Source: Undaria pinnatifida | Lineage: Eukaryota > Sar > Phaeophyceae > Laminariales > Alariaceae | DNA: 64,000 nucleotides | Direction: 5' to 3' | NCBI GenBank assembly: GCA_012845835.1 | Contig: JABAKD010000012.1 | Location: forward strand, 558,001-622,000 | In this document: positions 9,426 through 21,600 of the stretch, piece after piece | Layout: the number at the start of each line of letters is the position of its first letter | Numbering within the stretch: position 1 is the first letter of the stretch | The notes under the pieces: generated by a model | Databases searched by the model: none | Seen by the model: only the letters and a program-made list of their open reading frames with translations | What the model was told of the DNA's origin: nothing | Made by a program: the position numbers and the translations under genes

Positions 9426-11749
9426 TCACGCGGATGAAACAGTTTTGCGGGGGAACACGTCCTGTTTTTTTGTTTATCAGACCCCTGGATAGCCCAAGGA
9501 GCACCCGTTTGCACGCTTATACCCTCGTGTTGGTGTACTGGTTCGACACTCGGTTCGTTTCCCCCATCTCTTGCAGACCTCCTCCTAGCAGTGGTCGTCA
9601 TTACACCACTGTGTGGTTTTTCGCGAGGATGTAGGCGCCCGAGTCGCTTGCCGTCCCACCCGACTCAGGCAGCACAGCAATTGACCTGCCTAAACCCCAG
9701 TTTCAGGTTGATTCAGTTTGATTCAGTGTTGGACTCGGCACATGAGTCACCCGTCGTCTGGGCGTTGGTCCTGATAAAGGAGTGGTGAGTCTTGGGGCGG
9801 GGTGTGCCTTGTCGTTTGTTTTGTACGAGTTTGCCCTATTTTTTTTTGCAGAAAAACGAAAATTGACGTGGTTTAAGGACTCTCCGCGTCACATACCGTG
9901 TGTCATACAACGCTATGCCACGCATAGTACTACAGTATATGTATATATGTACCAATGGGGAGCGCGACTCCCGGTTTTGTCAGTATGTGGGTGCTGGACT
10001 ATGCTGGACTATACCGTGCCGTCACAATTTTGCAGGGGGAGAGATGGATGAGATTTTTTGGCGGAGATTGGTGAAAAGGTTTGGTGAAAAGGTTTGGTCG
10101 CCATTATCAACTAGTTTCGGCTCCGAAACTGAAGGGAGTTTTGGCCGAGACACGGGGGTGTCTGGCGCGATTTTGGTGAGATGTTTGGAGGCTTGGCCGA
10201 GATTCGGGGGTGTCTGGCATATTTTGGTGGTGTATGGCCAAAGTTAATTTCTATCGGCCAATAATTCTATTCGAGATTTGGCCGATATAAACGGGTTTTA
10301 GCTGTGAGATAGGTTAATAATGCTGTTTTTGGCCCGACATTGATGACTCAAGGGCCGAGATTAACTTATTTTTCCGGCCAAAATGGGGAACATGCGATTC
10401 ATGACGAACGACTTTCGGCCCCGATAAAGGAACCAAACAAGAGACCTTTGGCCGAGAGACGCGATTTTTTGCGGGAGAAAGCTGTTTTGACGAGAAAAAA
10501 AAACGACGAATTAGCAGAGATGGATGATGGCCTTTGCGCGAGATCGATCAGGCTTGCTTAGACGGGATGGTTCCTTTGGGGTGTCTTTTAACTGGTATAT
10601 TTAAGAGGGAGTTCCCAACACGTGTGCAGTCTGATGTGTTCGCATTATACAAGGGAAAACGTGTTCAGTCTGGTTTGCTCGCATACAAAGCGCCACAAAA
10701 AACCATAAGGGGGGTGACCGTGGCCTGGGAGGGGGGGATAGCGGACAATGGTCATGGCGCATTCCTTGGCTCGATGGGAGGAAGGCCGCGACCGTGATCG
10801 AAATATGTTTTCAAGCAGTGGTGTGGGTGCCCAGTCACGGCTCAATGCCACTTACCCTTACCCGGAATAATGCCGTGATATTATATACCAGTACGTATGT
10901 TTTTCTGTATGTGAACGTATGTAGAAGTCGCGGAAGAGAACTGATTACGTTTTTCGTGGTACGAATCAGAGGAGGTTTGTACATGTCATCGAAGGCGGAA
11001 AACCAAGAAGGGGGTGTAACCAAGTATTATTGGAGCATACATCAACATGTAAGTAAGTGCACAAGTACCCTGCTACACAGGACGTACATTGTGCATCTCA
11101 GAGTACATACATGGTAGTTGCACTGTACAGAATGCTGCAAGCAGCAGATAATCGTGCAACTGAGCGGGGTGCACAATGTTGCAGCTTTTCTGAAAATGTT
11201 TTTTTTCGTCGGACTGGTCCAAGAGCGCGCCTTACTTAGCAGGCGCAGCTCTCGATGGTTTGTCTCGAACTGCTATACTTCGAAACGCGCATGGAGGGGA
11301 AGTCAAATTTGTTTGTGGGCTGCCCGTACAGGGCATCCATGCAACGGTTGTTCTGGTTATTACAATGGGGGGGCGGCGGTAAAGCGTGCATTCACTGGCA
11401 GGCGTACGCCATGAGATTCTACTTCAAAGGCGCATGTGGGAGGGGCGCATGGGAGGGAAGGGGTAGGGGGGGCAAAGACCATATTTGTCTGGGGTGCTGT
11501 CTGTTTTGAACCGCTGTCCGAGATACAAGGCAGCTTCTGGTGTACACGATGAGGGTTGGATGAGGGTTGTGCGGTCGTCACGGCACCTACTATTAATACC
11601 ATTAAAATACTATTTATACTATCAATACTACTACACAGTACAGCAAAGTGCACCACCACCACCCCGCTCATGTGAAAATTTGTCACCTTGGTGTTTGCAG
11701 GGAATAAAATCGAACGATGTCCATTCAATGATACCGTTAGGGAGTTCCC

Positions 11750-12180
11750 ACTTTTTATTGTTGCTTTTTTGCGGTCACTCGGGGTAACTGGCGCGAGTGA
11801 CCCCTCTGTATTCCTTTGCAGCCTTAAGCTTTGGTGCCGTTTAAATTATGGCATACTCATCCATCCGCGATGGAACGGCAAGCACGCTGCACCAAAATAA
11901 TCACCAATAATAATAGTATATTATTTCACTGTGAGGTGTGAAGTAGCGGGGGGGAGTGTGTTATTTTACCCCCTCTTGGCCACTTTTTTTTCAGTGGCTC
12001 CGTGTCACCATGATAGCGCGAAAAGTGACCCCGGTGTTCGTTGCGGTCACAGGATTTGGTGCTGTTTAACATGTTCTCGATATTAATACCGGAAAGGGAT
12101 GATGGTTAGCTTCGCTGCACCAAAAAAAAACGCCGAACGTGTTGTTGTCAGTGAGGTGCAGAGTCACTCGCGCGAGTATG
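11750..12180 (+). repeat. dispersed GTGGCTCGGG element, copies 2 and 3
   Basis: Two related blocks (11750-11890, 11975-12180) share TTTGGTGCYGTTTAA and GAGTGACCC-type words with 6170-6370. The second ends CAGAGTCACTCGCGCGAG directly at the start of the TATGATATGATAG array. Confidence 0.45.
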
Positions 12181-12428
12181 ATATGATAGTATAATATGAT
12201 AGTATGATATGATAGTATGATATGATAGTATGATATGATAGTATGATATGATAGTATGATATGATAGTATGATATGATAGTATGATATGATAGTATGATA
12301 TGATAGTATGATATGATAGTATGATATGATAGTATGATATGATAGTATGATATGATAGTATGATATGATAGTATTCATATGATATGATAGTATGATATGA
12401 TAGTATGATATGATAGTATGATAGCTCA
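12175..12428 (+). repeat. 13-bp satellite, unit TATGATATGATAG
   Basis: About 19 near-identical units with one interruption near 12372. The Ser-Tyr-His-Thr-Ile ORFs on the minus strand are artefacts. Confidence 0.92.
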
Positions 12429-12782
12429 TACTCCTCTCGAGTGAACAATTGGGGGTCCTCCCCCCCTTTTTTTCTTGTGTTGCACACTTACTTCTACTTT
12501 CCAGGTTCTGGACAAGCCGTGGTCACAGGTAAATCGTTCCTTCTCCCCCCCCGGTTCTTGCCTTGCCTTCAATTTTTATTTCGCGTGATATATAGATTTC
12601 AGCAATCCCACTGCTGCCCGTCGATTTTTTTATCTCGGGTGTTGCTAACTCGAGCGCTCTCGCGCTTTCCGCAAGTCAGTTTGTAGTGCACATAATTAAG
12701 AAAAAGTCCCCACCGTAGGCTTGATCTTTCAGCGAGGTGTGAGGAGGTAGTATTGGAGGTCCCCCCCTAGCGCAGCCTTGAC

Positions 12783-13000
12783 CAAAGCTACTACTACTGC
12801 TACTGCTACTATTACTGCTACTACTACTACCACTACTACTGCTACTACTACTGCTAATACTACCACTACTGCCACTACTACTACTACACTAGTACTACTA
12901 CTGCTAATACTACTGCTGCTACTACCACTGCTACTGCTACTACTACTCCTAATACTACTACTACTACTGCTACTGCTGCTACTACTACTACTACTGTAGC
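12783..13000 (+). repeat. trinucleotide CTA/CTG repeat
   Basis: Imperfect ACT/GCT triplets over about 215 bp. Poly-Ser, poly-Leu and poly-Thr ORFs come from it. Confidence 0.9.
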
Positions 13001-13017
13001 CTAGGAAGGATTCCATT

Positions 13018-13215
13018 CAGGGCATTTTGTTGCAGTGGCTCGGGTCACTCGCGCGAGTAACCCCCCTGTTTCGTTCCATTCAAAAATTGTTGTAAAATCG
13101 AAATCCCCGCAACAATGTAATGGCAATTGATCTACGCCGCGACAAACAAGAAAAATCGATCGAAAACTTATATTCGAGAACACACGCGAGAGATACAGAG
13201 TCACTCGAGTGCGAG
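13018..13215 (+). repeat. dispersed GTGGCTCGGG element, copy 4
   Basis: Starts CAGTGGCTCGGGTCACTCG and ends ACAGAGTCACTCGAGTGCG. The CACTCG..CGAGT palindrome at both ends resembles terminal inverted repeats. Confidence 0.5.
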
Positions 13216-13333
13216 AGGCTCAAAAAGCCGGTAGAGTGAAAATTAAGGTACCCCCCGCCCCCTACAGCGCAGCCTTGGTCACCTTGGCCTCATGTTCTTG
13301 TAGCAGAACCGTTGAAAAATACCTGTGTTGGGC

Positions 13334-13610
13334 GATAGAGGTATACCGTTTTTAGGCGATTTTTTTGGTCGGCGCTCCTGGACCCCAAATTGTCGGGGGG
13401 AAAAAAAAAATAGGCCCTTTTTTTGCATGAGTATTGTTGCGTACCTAGGCCACGTGTGGGCCACGTGTGATTTTTCATACGGTAGCAGTTCAATTTTATT
13501 TATTTTCTAAGTCGTTTTTTTGGGACCTGTCTTCAGCTCCGAAATTGAGGAACCGCAGAAGAAAAAGTGGTGCTGCACCTCTCTTTAATCGTAGCACGCG
13601 TCGCGCCCCG
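13334..13610 (+). mobile_element. GGTATACC family element, copy 2
   Basis: Starts GAGGTATACCGTTTTTAGGCG, contains TACCTAGGCC and ends TCGTAGCACGCGTC. It aligns along its length with 46536-46800 (both share GGTGC[T]GCACCTCT and TAGCACGCGTC near the end). Non-coding. Confidence 0.55.
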
Positions 13611-13639
13611 CTCTCATCACACCTATCATCCCCACGGGG

Positions 13640-13710
13640 TACCATGATGGTGATGATGATAAGGATGGTGATGATGGTGGTGATGATGATAAGGATGGTG
13701 ATGATAGTGG

Positions 13711-13762
<52 letters not shown>

Positions 13763-13825
13763 GATGATTGATGATGATGGTGATTCATATGATGATTCAT
13801 ATATATGATGATGGTGATGATGATG

Positions 13826-13856
<31 letters not shown>

Positions 13857-13890
13857 AGAGATGATGAGGTGATGATGATGATGATGATGA
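13640..13890 (+). repeat. ATGATG trinucleotide tract
   Basis: Imperfect GATGAT/GGTGAT repeat, interrupted near 13780 by TTCATATGATGATTCATATA. Confidence 0.9.
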
Positions 13891-14084
13891 TTCAGCTCTC
13901 ATCACATAGGTAAGGGTGAAAAACACCCCAACACAGCACAAAAAACGGACCCGTACAAAAAACGGACCGCGCCATCGCTTCAATGTCAACATCACGCAAC
14001 CACGAACACGAAAAGCGCAAATTTCCGACACCGCTGCCAGCCTGCCCAACAAACCAAAAAAAGTAACCTCGCCTCTGAAAACTC

Positions 14085-14262
14085 CGAGGTTTCAGGTTTG
14101 GGTTTGGTTTGTTTGGTATTGGGTTTTGGGTTTGGTTTTGGTTTTGGCTTTTAGCTTTTGTTTTTGGTTTGGGTTCTTGGTTTTGGGTTTGATTTTGGTT
14201 TTGGTTCTGGTTTTCGGTTTTGGTTTTGGCTCAAGTTTTGGTTTCGGTTTCGGTTTCGGGCT
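14085..14262 (+). repeat. GGTTTT/GGGTTT degenerate repeat
   Basis: T/G-rich hexamer-like words (GGTTTTGGGTTTGG). Telomere-like in composition only. Confidence 0.7.
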
Positions 14263-14574
14263 TATGCTTTGTTATATTTCGGCATTGATCACCCTCATTC
14301 TGCTTCCGCTTGGCACCCTGATCCCACGCCGATCTCACCCCCCTCAGATCCCTTACCCTGGGTGTTGTTTGCATGGCGTTTCCTCCTCATATTATCATGC
14401 CAGAACCCACAGCGATTTTAGCTTTGGTTAAATTTGCCTTTCCACATTATCCTGACGAAACTAGGCTTAGCAGAATGATCTCTCTCTCCCTCTCCCTCTC
14501 TCTCTCTCCTCCCCCAACCCCAGAGGTGCAACATCCCAAACGCCTCTGTATTGCCTGCAGTGCGCCGTTAGAGA

Positions 14575-14775
14575 GAGTAAGTACCGTTACAGGGTGTCGC
14601 TCAGAGAGTGCCGTTACAGAGTGCCGTTACAGAGTACCGTTACAGAGTACCGTGACAGAGTATCGTTCAGAGAGTGCCGTTACAGAGTACCGTTACAGAG
14701 TACCGTTACAGAGTACGCCGTTATAGGGTACCGTTACAGAGTACACACCGTTATAGGGTACGGATACAGAAAACC
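14575..14775 (+). repeat. 13-bp minisatellite, unit CCGTTACAGAGTA
   Basis: About 14 imperfect units, some carrying a CGCTCAGAGAGTG variant. Arg-Tyr-Arg-Val ORFs are artefacts. Confidence 0.85.
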
Positions 14776-14879
14776 GATCAGAGCACCGTAGAGTCTGACT
14801 CAGCGCTGCTACCTTCACCATTATACCCCACCGTCCATCTGGGTAAGGTGCGACGCGCGATGTAACAGCGTCAAGGGTG

Positions 14880-15310
14880 TGCCTACGAAGGAATATACTC
14901 CGGGTAGTAGCCGGATACCTACCGGAGTATGATCGAACAACCAGCTTTAGTACCCGGGTACATACCCGGATATGATCAAACAACCATGCTTGGTAGCCGA
15001 GTACCCTTGAGGTACCCTTGAGCATGCAATCCGGGTAAATAGTACCAGGGTAAATACCGAATATTAACAACCAGGTTTGGTACACGGGCACCTACTCGAG
15101 TGCGAACGAACAACCAGCTCGGTGCCCGGATAACTCAGAGTATATACTCCGAGTAGCACCCGGGTTCCTACCGAGAATTCGAACAACCAGGTTGGGTAAC
15201 CGGATACACCGAAGTTTGGTCTCGCACCACATGTTTTCACGAAAAAACAGGTTGGGTAACCGGATACACCGAAGTTTGGTCTCGCACCAAATGTTTTCGG
15301 CTGGTCAAAA
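14880..15310 (+). repeat. degenerate tandem repeat with AACAACCAG box
   Basis: AACAACCA recurs at about 14937, 14979, 15068, 15107 and 15183, between CCGGGTA/ACTCCGAGTA words. The last two units (about 15190-15243 and 15250-15302) are nearly identical direct copies starting CAGGTTGGGTAACCGG. Confidence 0.65.
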
Positions 15311-15478
15311 TATTCCGTGTTATTTGATTATCAGCTACATCCTATACCGTATAACCCGCGTGTAAGGTCATGTGATGACCAGCAACAGCCTATAAACCGT
15401 TTTTTTTAGTCGAAACAACCTTCATTTTGAAGGCCAGCGACAACCAATAACCCCAGTGTTCGATCGAAACAAATCAGC

Positions 15479-15643
15479 TCATAGCCGATAACCCGCGTGT
15501 TTGGGCGCAGTAGATGAACCCTCTATCCTCTCGTCCAGACCCCGGGTTTGTTGGAGGGAGGGGTTGAAGTTCGGCTTGTCTTCGCCGAACGCCTTGATCC
15601 CGACCTGGATCTTACCCCCCTCTCCCATGGTCACCAGGCCAAC
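15479..15643 (-). CDS. possible terminal exon of the ARMC6-like gene
   Basis: The acceptor is a long T-run ending TTTTTTAG. The frame is open for 54 codons in the expected phase 0: VGLVTMGEGGKIQVGIKAF, then GEDKPNF, to TGA. The residues do not obviously match an ARMC6 C-terminus, so it may belong elsewhere. A decayed copy lies at about 15700-15790 (the CACCAGGCCAACCT word is repeated). Confidence 0.4.
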   Translation of the reverse strand, partial: VGLVTMGEGGKIQVGIKAFGEDKPNFNPSLQQTRGLDERIEGSSTAPKHAGYRL

Positions 15644-18600
15644 CTAAAAAACGAAAAACCCAAGAAAAAAACAGCAAAACATCGACAGGAACAGCGTGGT
15701 CAAAAAGCGGTGTATCGTGGGTTTGCACGGCATAAAAAAGGCGTACTCTTCCCCTTGTTCCCATCGGCACCAGGCCAACCTCAGCACAACAAACCCGACG
15801 AAAAAAACATCCACAGAAACTAGGTGATGGAAAAATGACAAGTGGGAAAGTTCATGTGTAGCGAAAGGTAATGCAATTAGCGACTGAAGTATGGGCTCGT
15901 TTTATTGTGTTGAAAACAAAAACGGGGCTTCGAGCAGACGAAACCATGGGTTCTGCACAAGAGTAATATCTGGCATGCAATTCTCGCTACTTTGAATTCG
16001 ATAGTATCACACCTCTGACAGACCACGATCTAGATGCTCTAGACAATATTATCATGCAGATAATATAGATCATCTAGACCATATAGATCATCTAGATGAT
16101 CTAGATCGTATAGATGATCTAGATCCTCCAAATCATCTACATAATCTAGATCACATAACTTTTTTAACATGATCCAGATGATCTAGATGATTCGGATGAT
16201 CCGGATCATCTACAGGCGACTTCCGCGATAAAGCGTAATTTGCTGGGGAGGCGCGATTCATGATTTTTTTTTTTCTAATGTGGGAAACGGCGGGAAACGC
16301 CGTTTAAACACGATAAAAAAAAGTGCGCCAAGAATAACAAAAAAAAAAAAAAAAAAACTGTTCAAAAATATCAAAAGTCGACAAAGGCGGATATTTTTTA
16401 GGGGGGATAGAGTTTCACAGATTGGCGATCCGACCAAAACTCGGACTCCCGGAAGATCGATAGATTACCACTTCATCCTCAGCACCTTTGGGTTTTCGGT
16501 TGGTGGTTTCTGCGGTGTGCTTCAGCGACAAAGTTGTAAGGGACGAAAGACTGGGCCACACCAGTTACCAGCTGTGTGGTCATGATTCCGCTTTTATTTT
16601 TTCGATCCAGCCATTTTGAGATCGTCTCTTCGTCGAAAACGCGCCGAAATACAGCTTCGCGCCAACACAAATGCGTCAAAATGCCCAGCGTTTCATACCT
16701 TTTAGTGCGCAATGAGGTACGATTTCAAAAACATAAATTTATGCCTCCCAATTCATAAACCCCAGCCCAAATTCAACCCACCATGAAATTCTCAGGAAAA
16801 ATTACGGGGGGGGGGGGGGGGGGTTAGGTATGATCCCCTCTTTCGTGCGTTTTGGAGTATTGCCTCAGCGAGGAGACAAAACCGGTTGAAACCCGGGCAC
16901 TAACTATCCGATTTTCTTTTTCCCGACCATACGTATTTCATTTCCCCCAGTAGTCTACCGAAAAAAAAAAAAACATGTTCGTAGGGGATGCGTCACTGCC
17001 ATCCTCCCCTTTATCGAATTAAATAACGCCTTACCGCGTGAGGGGCCTAAAGTAGATCCTGAATCATCTACGTACCGTTACGACATGGTGGGCAGGATCT
17101 GTATCTTCTATAGCAACGATAGAGTATAGATCTAACCCTATAATATAGCAATAAGCTACATCACGCAGATCGCACGGCTCCTATCCGGTAGCATGAGCTA
17201 GACCATACAGATCTTCCCTGAAATAGCTAGATCATCACGTGAGGGTGAATGATTTGTCCGACCTGTGGAGCCTTGCATACCCGATAGATGCTTGGAAAAG
17301 ATCGCACGGGTCCTTATTTTCGCCGCGATACTACACTACAAAAAGGAAAGAAAAGGGCCAATTCGTACCTCACACTGAAGATCGCGCAAAGCTCCGTATG
17401 CTTCATCCACGCACCCCCTGACCTTCCCCGCCTCTCTCAGAGCCGTTTCGCAGCCTTCGTCCAGCATCTTAGAGCGCAATTCCGGCCCTCGAGCGGCGAT
17501 ATTGCGGATACACAGGCAGGCCTGGCAATAGGTGGCATGAGGACATGACAGTGGGCATGGAGGCGGCGGCGGGGGGGGGGGGGGGGTGCATTGTTACTCA
17601 GGAGACGCGTGCTAACTCGTACGATCGTCGAGTATTATGGAGCAGAAAGTCTGTCCGCGAGGGGCGACATCGCGAAGACACAGGCAGGTCTAGCAGTGGA
17701 TGGAGCGGGTAGAGTGGGCGTGCGCGTATGCGCGGGTGGGAGGGGTGGGGGGAGGTGCGGGGGGGAGGGGGGGGGGGGGAGGGGGGTATCGTTACTGAGC
17801 AGCGTATCGTGAGTCGAAAGACGCGTGCTTCATTCGACGGGGGGCATGCTACATGTCTGACGGACAGAGTTCCTCAATTAGACGGCCAGGCCATAAGACG
17901 ATTAGACAAACAAACTACAAGTTCGTACAAGTTGTGTTTCGCAATATTATTATTTGTATACCTAGGACATGGACTGTATACATGGGAGTGTCCATCGGTT
18001 TGCACCTATTCCCCACACTCAGGTTTGGGTTAGGAATACGAGCCCTACCTCAGACAGTCCAATGCTGCTTTCTAGGGTTGTCCGCTGGCTGGACTTCCCA
18101 GCTATTGACATATGTTGAGATGTATTGACATGTATTTACATCTGTCGACATATCTTGACATCTATGGACAATTATTGACGTATACTGACATTTTTTTGCA
18201 TATACTGACATGTATTGACATCTACTGACATCTACAGTATTGGCATCTACTGGCATCTGGTGACGTATATATTGACATATAGTTCACACCCTGTACAAAT
18301 ATCCATAACAAATACAAATAATAGTTGCGTGTATTTGTCCCAGGGCAGTATTTGCCTCCAGACAAATATTTGCGCAGCTTCTCAAGCGAGTATTTGCCTG
18401 CCACACAAATATTTGCACAGGTTCTCAAGAGAGTATTTGCCTGCAGACAAATATTTGCGCAGCTTCTCAAAAAAGTATTTGCTTCCAGACAAATATTCGC
18501 GCAGGTTTTCCAGAGAGTATTTGCCTGCCAGACAAATATTTGCACAGGTTCTCAAAAATTATTTGCCTGCAGACAAATATTTGCGCAGTGCGCAGCTTCT

Positions 18601-21600
18601 CAAGAAAGTATTTGCTTCCAGACAATATTAGCGCAGCTTCTCAAGAAAGTATTTGCCTGCAGGCAAATATTTGTGCAGGTTCTCAATAAACTATTTGCTA
18701 TTTGCCTGCAAACAATGTATTGCGGATGCGGAGATATTGACCTCTTCGGCGTACAAGTACGTACATTATATGGGGTACATACGTAATGCATAAATACGGC
18801 CGTTGAGCCCGGTGTATTTGCAGCCGCCAAAAGGCCGTTGAGCCCGGTGTATTTTCCGCCGCGAATATCAGTGGTCCTGCACACAACCAAACCAGCTCCC
18901 CATCACGGCACGAGCAACTACCGCGGGCTGTGCATGTCAACATGCCAGCTGTCAGTACCGAAGAATAAAATGGCAATGGTGATGGTACGCCACCTGGCGA
19001 CGGAGCTGGCGCGTCGGCAGCAGCTCCAGTTATTGTCGACGTCAACGCAGCTGGGCTGGAGTAATTTTCGGGGCTCCTGCGTCGGCGGCAGTGCTTGAGC
19101 GTGACTTCAGCGCTGCTGGGCGTATGATGACGTCATCCAGGAGCACCACGGACAGCAAGTACGTGGAGATGATCCTGTTCCCGCACGGAAACCTGGACCT
19201 CATCCCTCAGGACATCCCTAAGCTGACCGAAGCTGGCGCGCGAAGCAAGATCCCCGGGCGACTGGTGGACCCTGTGGAAGGGCTGAAGGAGCTCGACGGC
19301 GCATTTGCCCCGGAGGACCTCACCGCCGGGGAGTCGGGGGAGGTGGACGTTTAAACAGCATGGAATAGTAGAAGTAGCTTGATGGCGATCAGGCCCGCAG
19401 CGAGAACTAGTAGCAACGTCTTTGTGGTGTTTGTGGATCCTTGGTGTTCGTTGTACTTTGCCACAGGAGTTGACTCATCTCATGATACGGAATGAGTAAG
19501 ATGGTGGAGGGGTTTGGTGGCGTCGGCGTGTTTGTGTTTGTTTGCGTTCCGTACGGGGTGAGGCGGCTTCGACTGTTGTAGATGGCAGAAGAAGTAAATG
19601 GCAATGGTCGACGGGGATGGCATTTGCATATTTGAAAATCATATAATATGACTCATAGGTAGTCGATAGATTTTCATTTTTTCTCGGTTTGGCTGATCCT
19701 GTGTTTTTCCACTCCGATCAAAAGATATTTCAGATGCACGCTTCAGGGATTTTCTTTTGTATTTCCGACACCAATCTCCCATCGCATGACATATGATACG
19801 GCTAGTCTCTCCCTCCGACCTCCCTGCAGTAACAGCTGTTTTTTCAGAATAGTTGTCAGGACAAATACAATACTATTTGCGCAGGTTCTCCAGGGCAGTA
19901 TTTGCCTGCCAGACAACTATTTGCGCAGGTTCTCAAGAGAGTATTTGCCTGCAGACAAATATTTGCGCAGCTTCTCAAGCGAGTATTTGCCTGCAGACAA
20001 ATATTTGCGCAGGTTCTCAAAAAAGTATTTGCCTGCAGACAAATATTTGCGCAGCTTCTCAAAAAAGTATTTGCTTCCAGACAAATATTTGCGCAGGTTT
20101 TCCAGAGAGTATTTGCCTGCCAGACAAATATTTGCACAGGTTCTCAAAAAAGTATTTGCCTGCAGACAAATATTTGCGCAGCTTCTCAAGAAAGTATTTG
20201 CTTCCAGACAAATATTTGCGCAGCTTCTCAAGAAAGTATTTGCTTCCAGACTAATATTTGCGCAGGTTTTCCAGAGACTAGTTGCCTGCCAGACAAATAG
20301 CAAATAATGTATTTGTACAAGGCGTGATATATTTGCATATATTGACATCCGTTGACATATGTTGGCACCTATTCACATATGTTGACACATGTTGGCATCT
20401 ACCAGGTAGTTATCTGCAGCTGTAGTGCTGTAATCATGACATGAGTGGAGTTACATACCAACTATTAATAACTGAATTCGTTGACACTAATAAAATCCCG
20501 CGTCCAGTCGCAAAGGCACCTGCTATGGCTATGGTTAGATACTAATAATAACACGCTGAACTACGCAAAGTTACTTCATACAAAGGCTGCTAACACGTAC
20601 CAACACGTACTACCTAAAATAATAACGTACCAGGTAAAATACAACACATAGCCAATTCATTGCGCATATCTAATAGTCGGCGGCTTACTATTAGTATGCT
20701 ATTATAATAGTCACTATTACTATAGCCAGACAACTCTAAGGCCCACCGAACGTTTTTTATCACACGCACACGTGGAACACAATCACCGCGCCAATCATAC
20801 AATAGCGTCCGCTGCGAAGGCGACGCCCACTATACAATACCGTCGTAGCACACCTATCATATAGTACCTGCCGTTGCAGACCTTGCGCGGTGAGATGCTG
20901 GCCCGATACACCACCCCATACGCCGGGCATCAAACGAATCACGTCGTGTTATTCATATCGGGTCGGAATATGCCGGGTATACTATGTCACTTGACACGCC
21001 AGCTGGCGCTTGATTGCGAATGTAATTGAGCTATATTTGACACACGACGTGTGTGAAAACACGTGGAAGTGTGGTTATGTTTCCCCATCCACCGGAGTAT
21101 ATAGAATATATATATTTGAAAAAAAAAAAGGTCAGTTGACTGTTAGCTTGTTACTTTTTTTTTAGTAGAATGTTCGGGCTCAACAACAACAGCAACAACA
21201 GCAACAACAACGAACAACAAACAACAAACAACAAACAACAGACAACAAACAACAAACAACAAACAACAAACAACAAACAACAAACAACAAACAACAAACA
21301 ACAAACAGCAAACAACAAACAACAGACAACAAACAACAAACAACAAACAACAGACAACAAACAACAAACAACAAACAACAAACAACAAACAACAAACAAC
21401 AAACCTGTCGCTGCAGGCCTTGCACGGTGGGGTGCTGGCGCATGGCTTCCAGTACGGAGGTTATGCCGCCCTCGGAAACGATCCGAGCCCCGTTAGAAGG
21501 AGACCTGAGTGCCATGGCCGCCATGGTGGCACAGCCATGCTCCTGCCAGAGTCGTTCAAGAACGGGCAGGGGAGCTTAGGCATGATACCCTTACAAACAG

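Larger units (their letters stand above)
8944..15478. other. intergenic region rich in simple repeats, no gene supported
   Basis: I see no exon with family resemblance or consistent splice sites on either strand. The space holds degenerate GAGCGTGTGRCA words (9260-9425), TTGGCCGAGAT/GGTGAAAAGGTTTGG words (10040-10470) and the arrays listed separately. Open frames of 80-170 codons here follow repeats. Confidence 0.55.

Noticed and set aside
12164-12487. 107-residue minus-strand ORF rich in Ser-Tyr-His-Thr
   Set aside because: It lies entirely within the TATGATATGATAG satellite.
16479-16712. 77-residue minus-strand ORF with FRRVFDEETISKWLDRKN
   Set aside because: Protein-like composition but no convincing acceptor, and it does not resemble an ARMC6 C-terminus. 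Kept out for lack of support.
18325-18786. 153-residue ORF and overlapping frames over the first 42-bp array
   Set aside because: 42 bp is a multiple of three, so all frames stay open as 14-residue repeats on both strands. There is no start context or family match.
18330-20305. Possible CRISPR-like arrays
   Set aside because: Units are contiguous 42-bp tandem repeats without unique spacers, in a eukaryotic intron.
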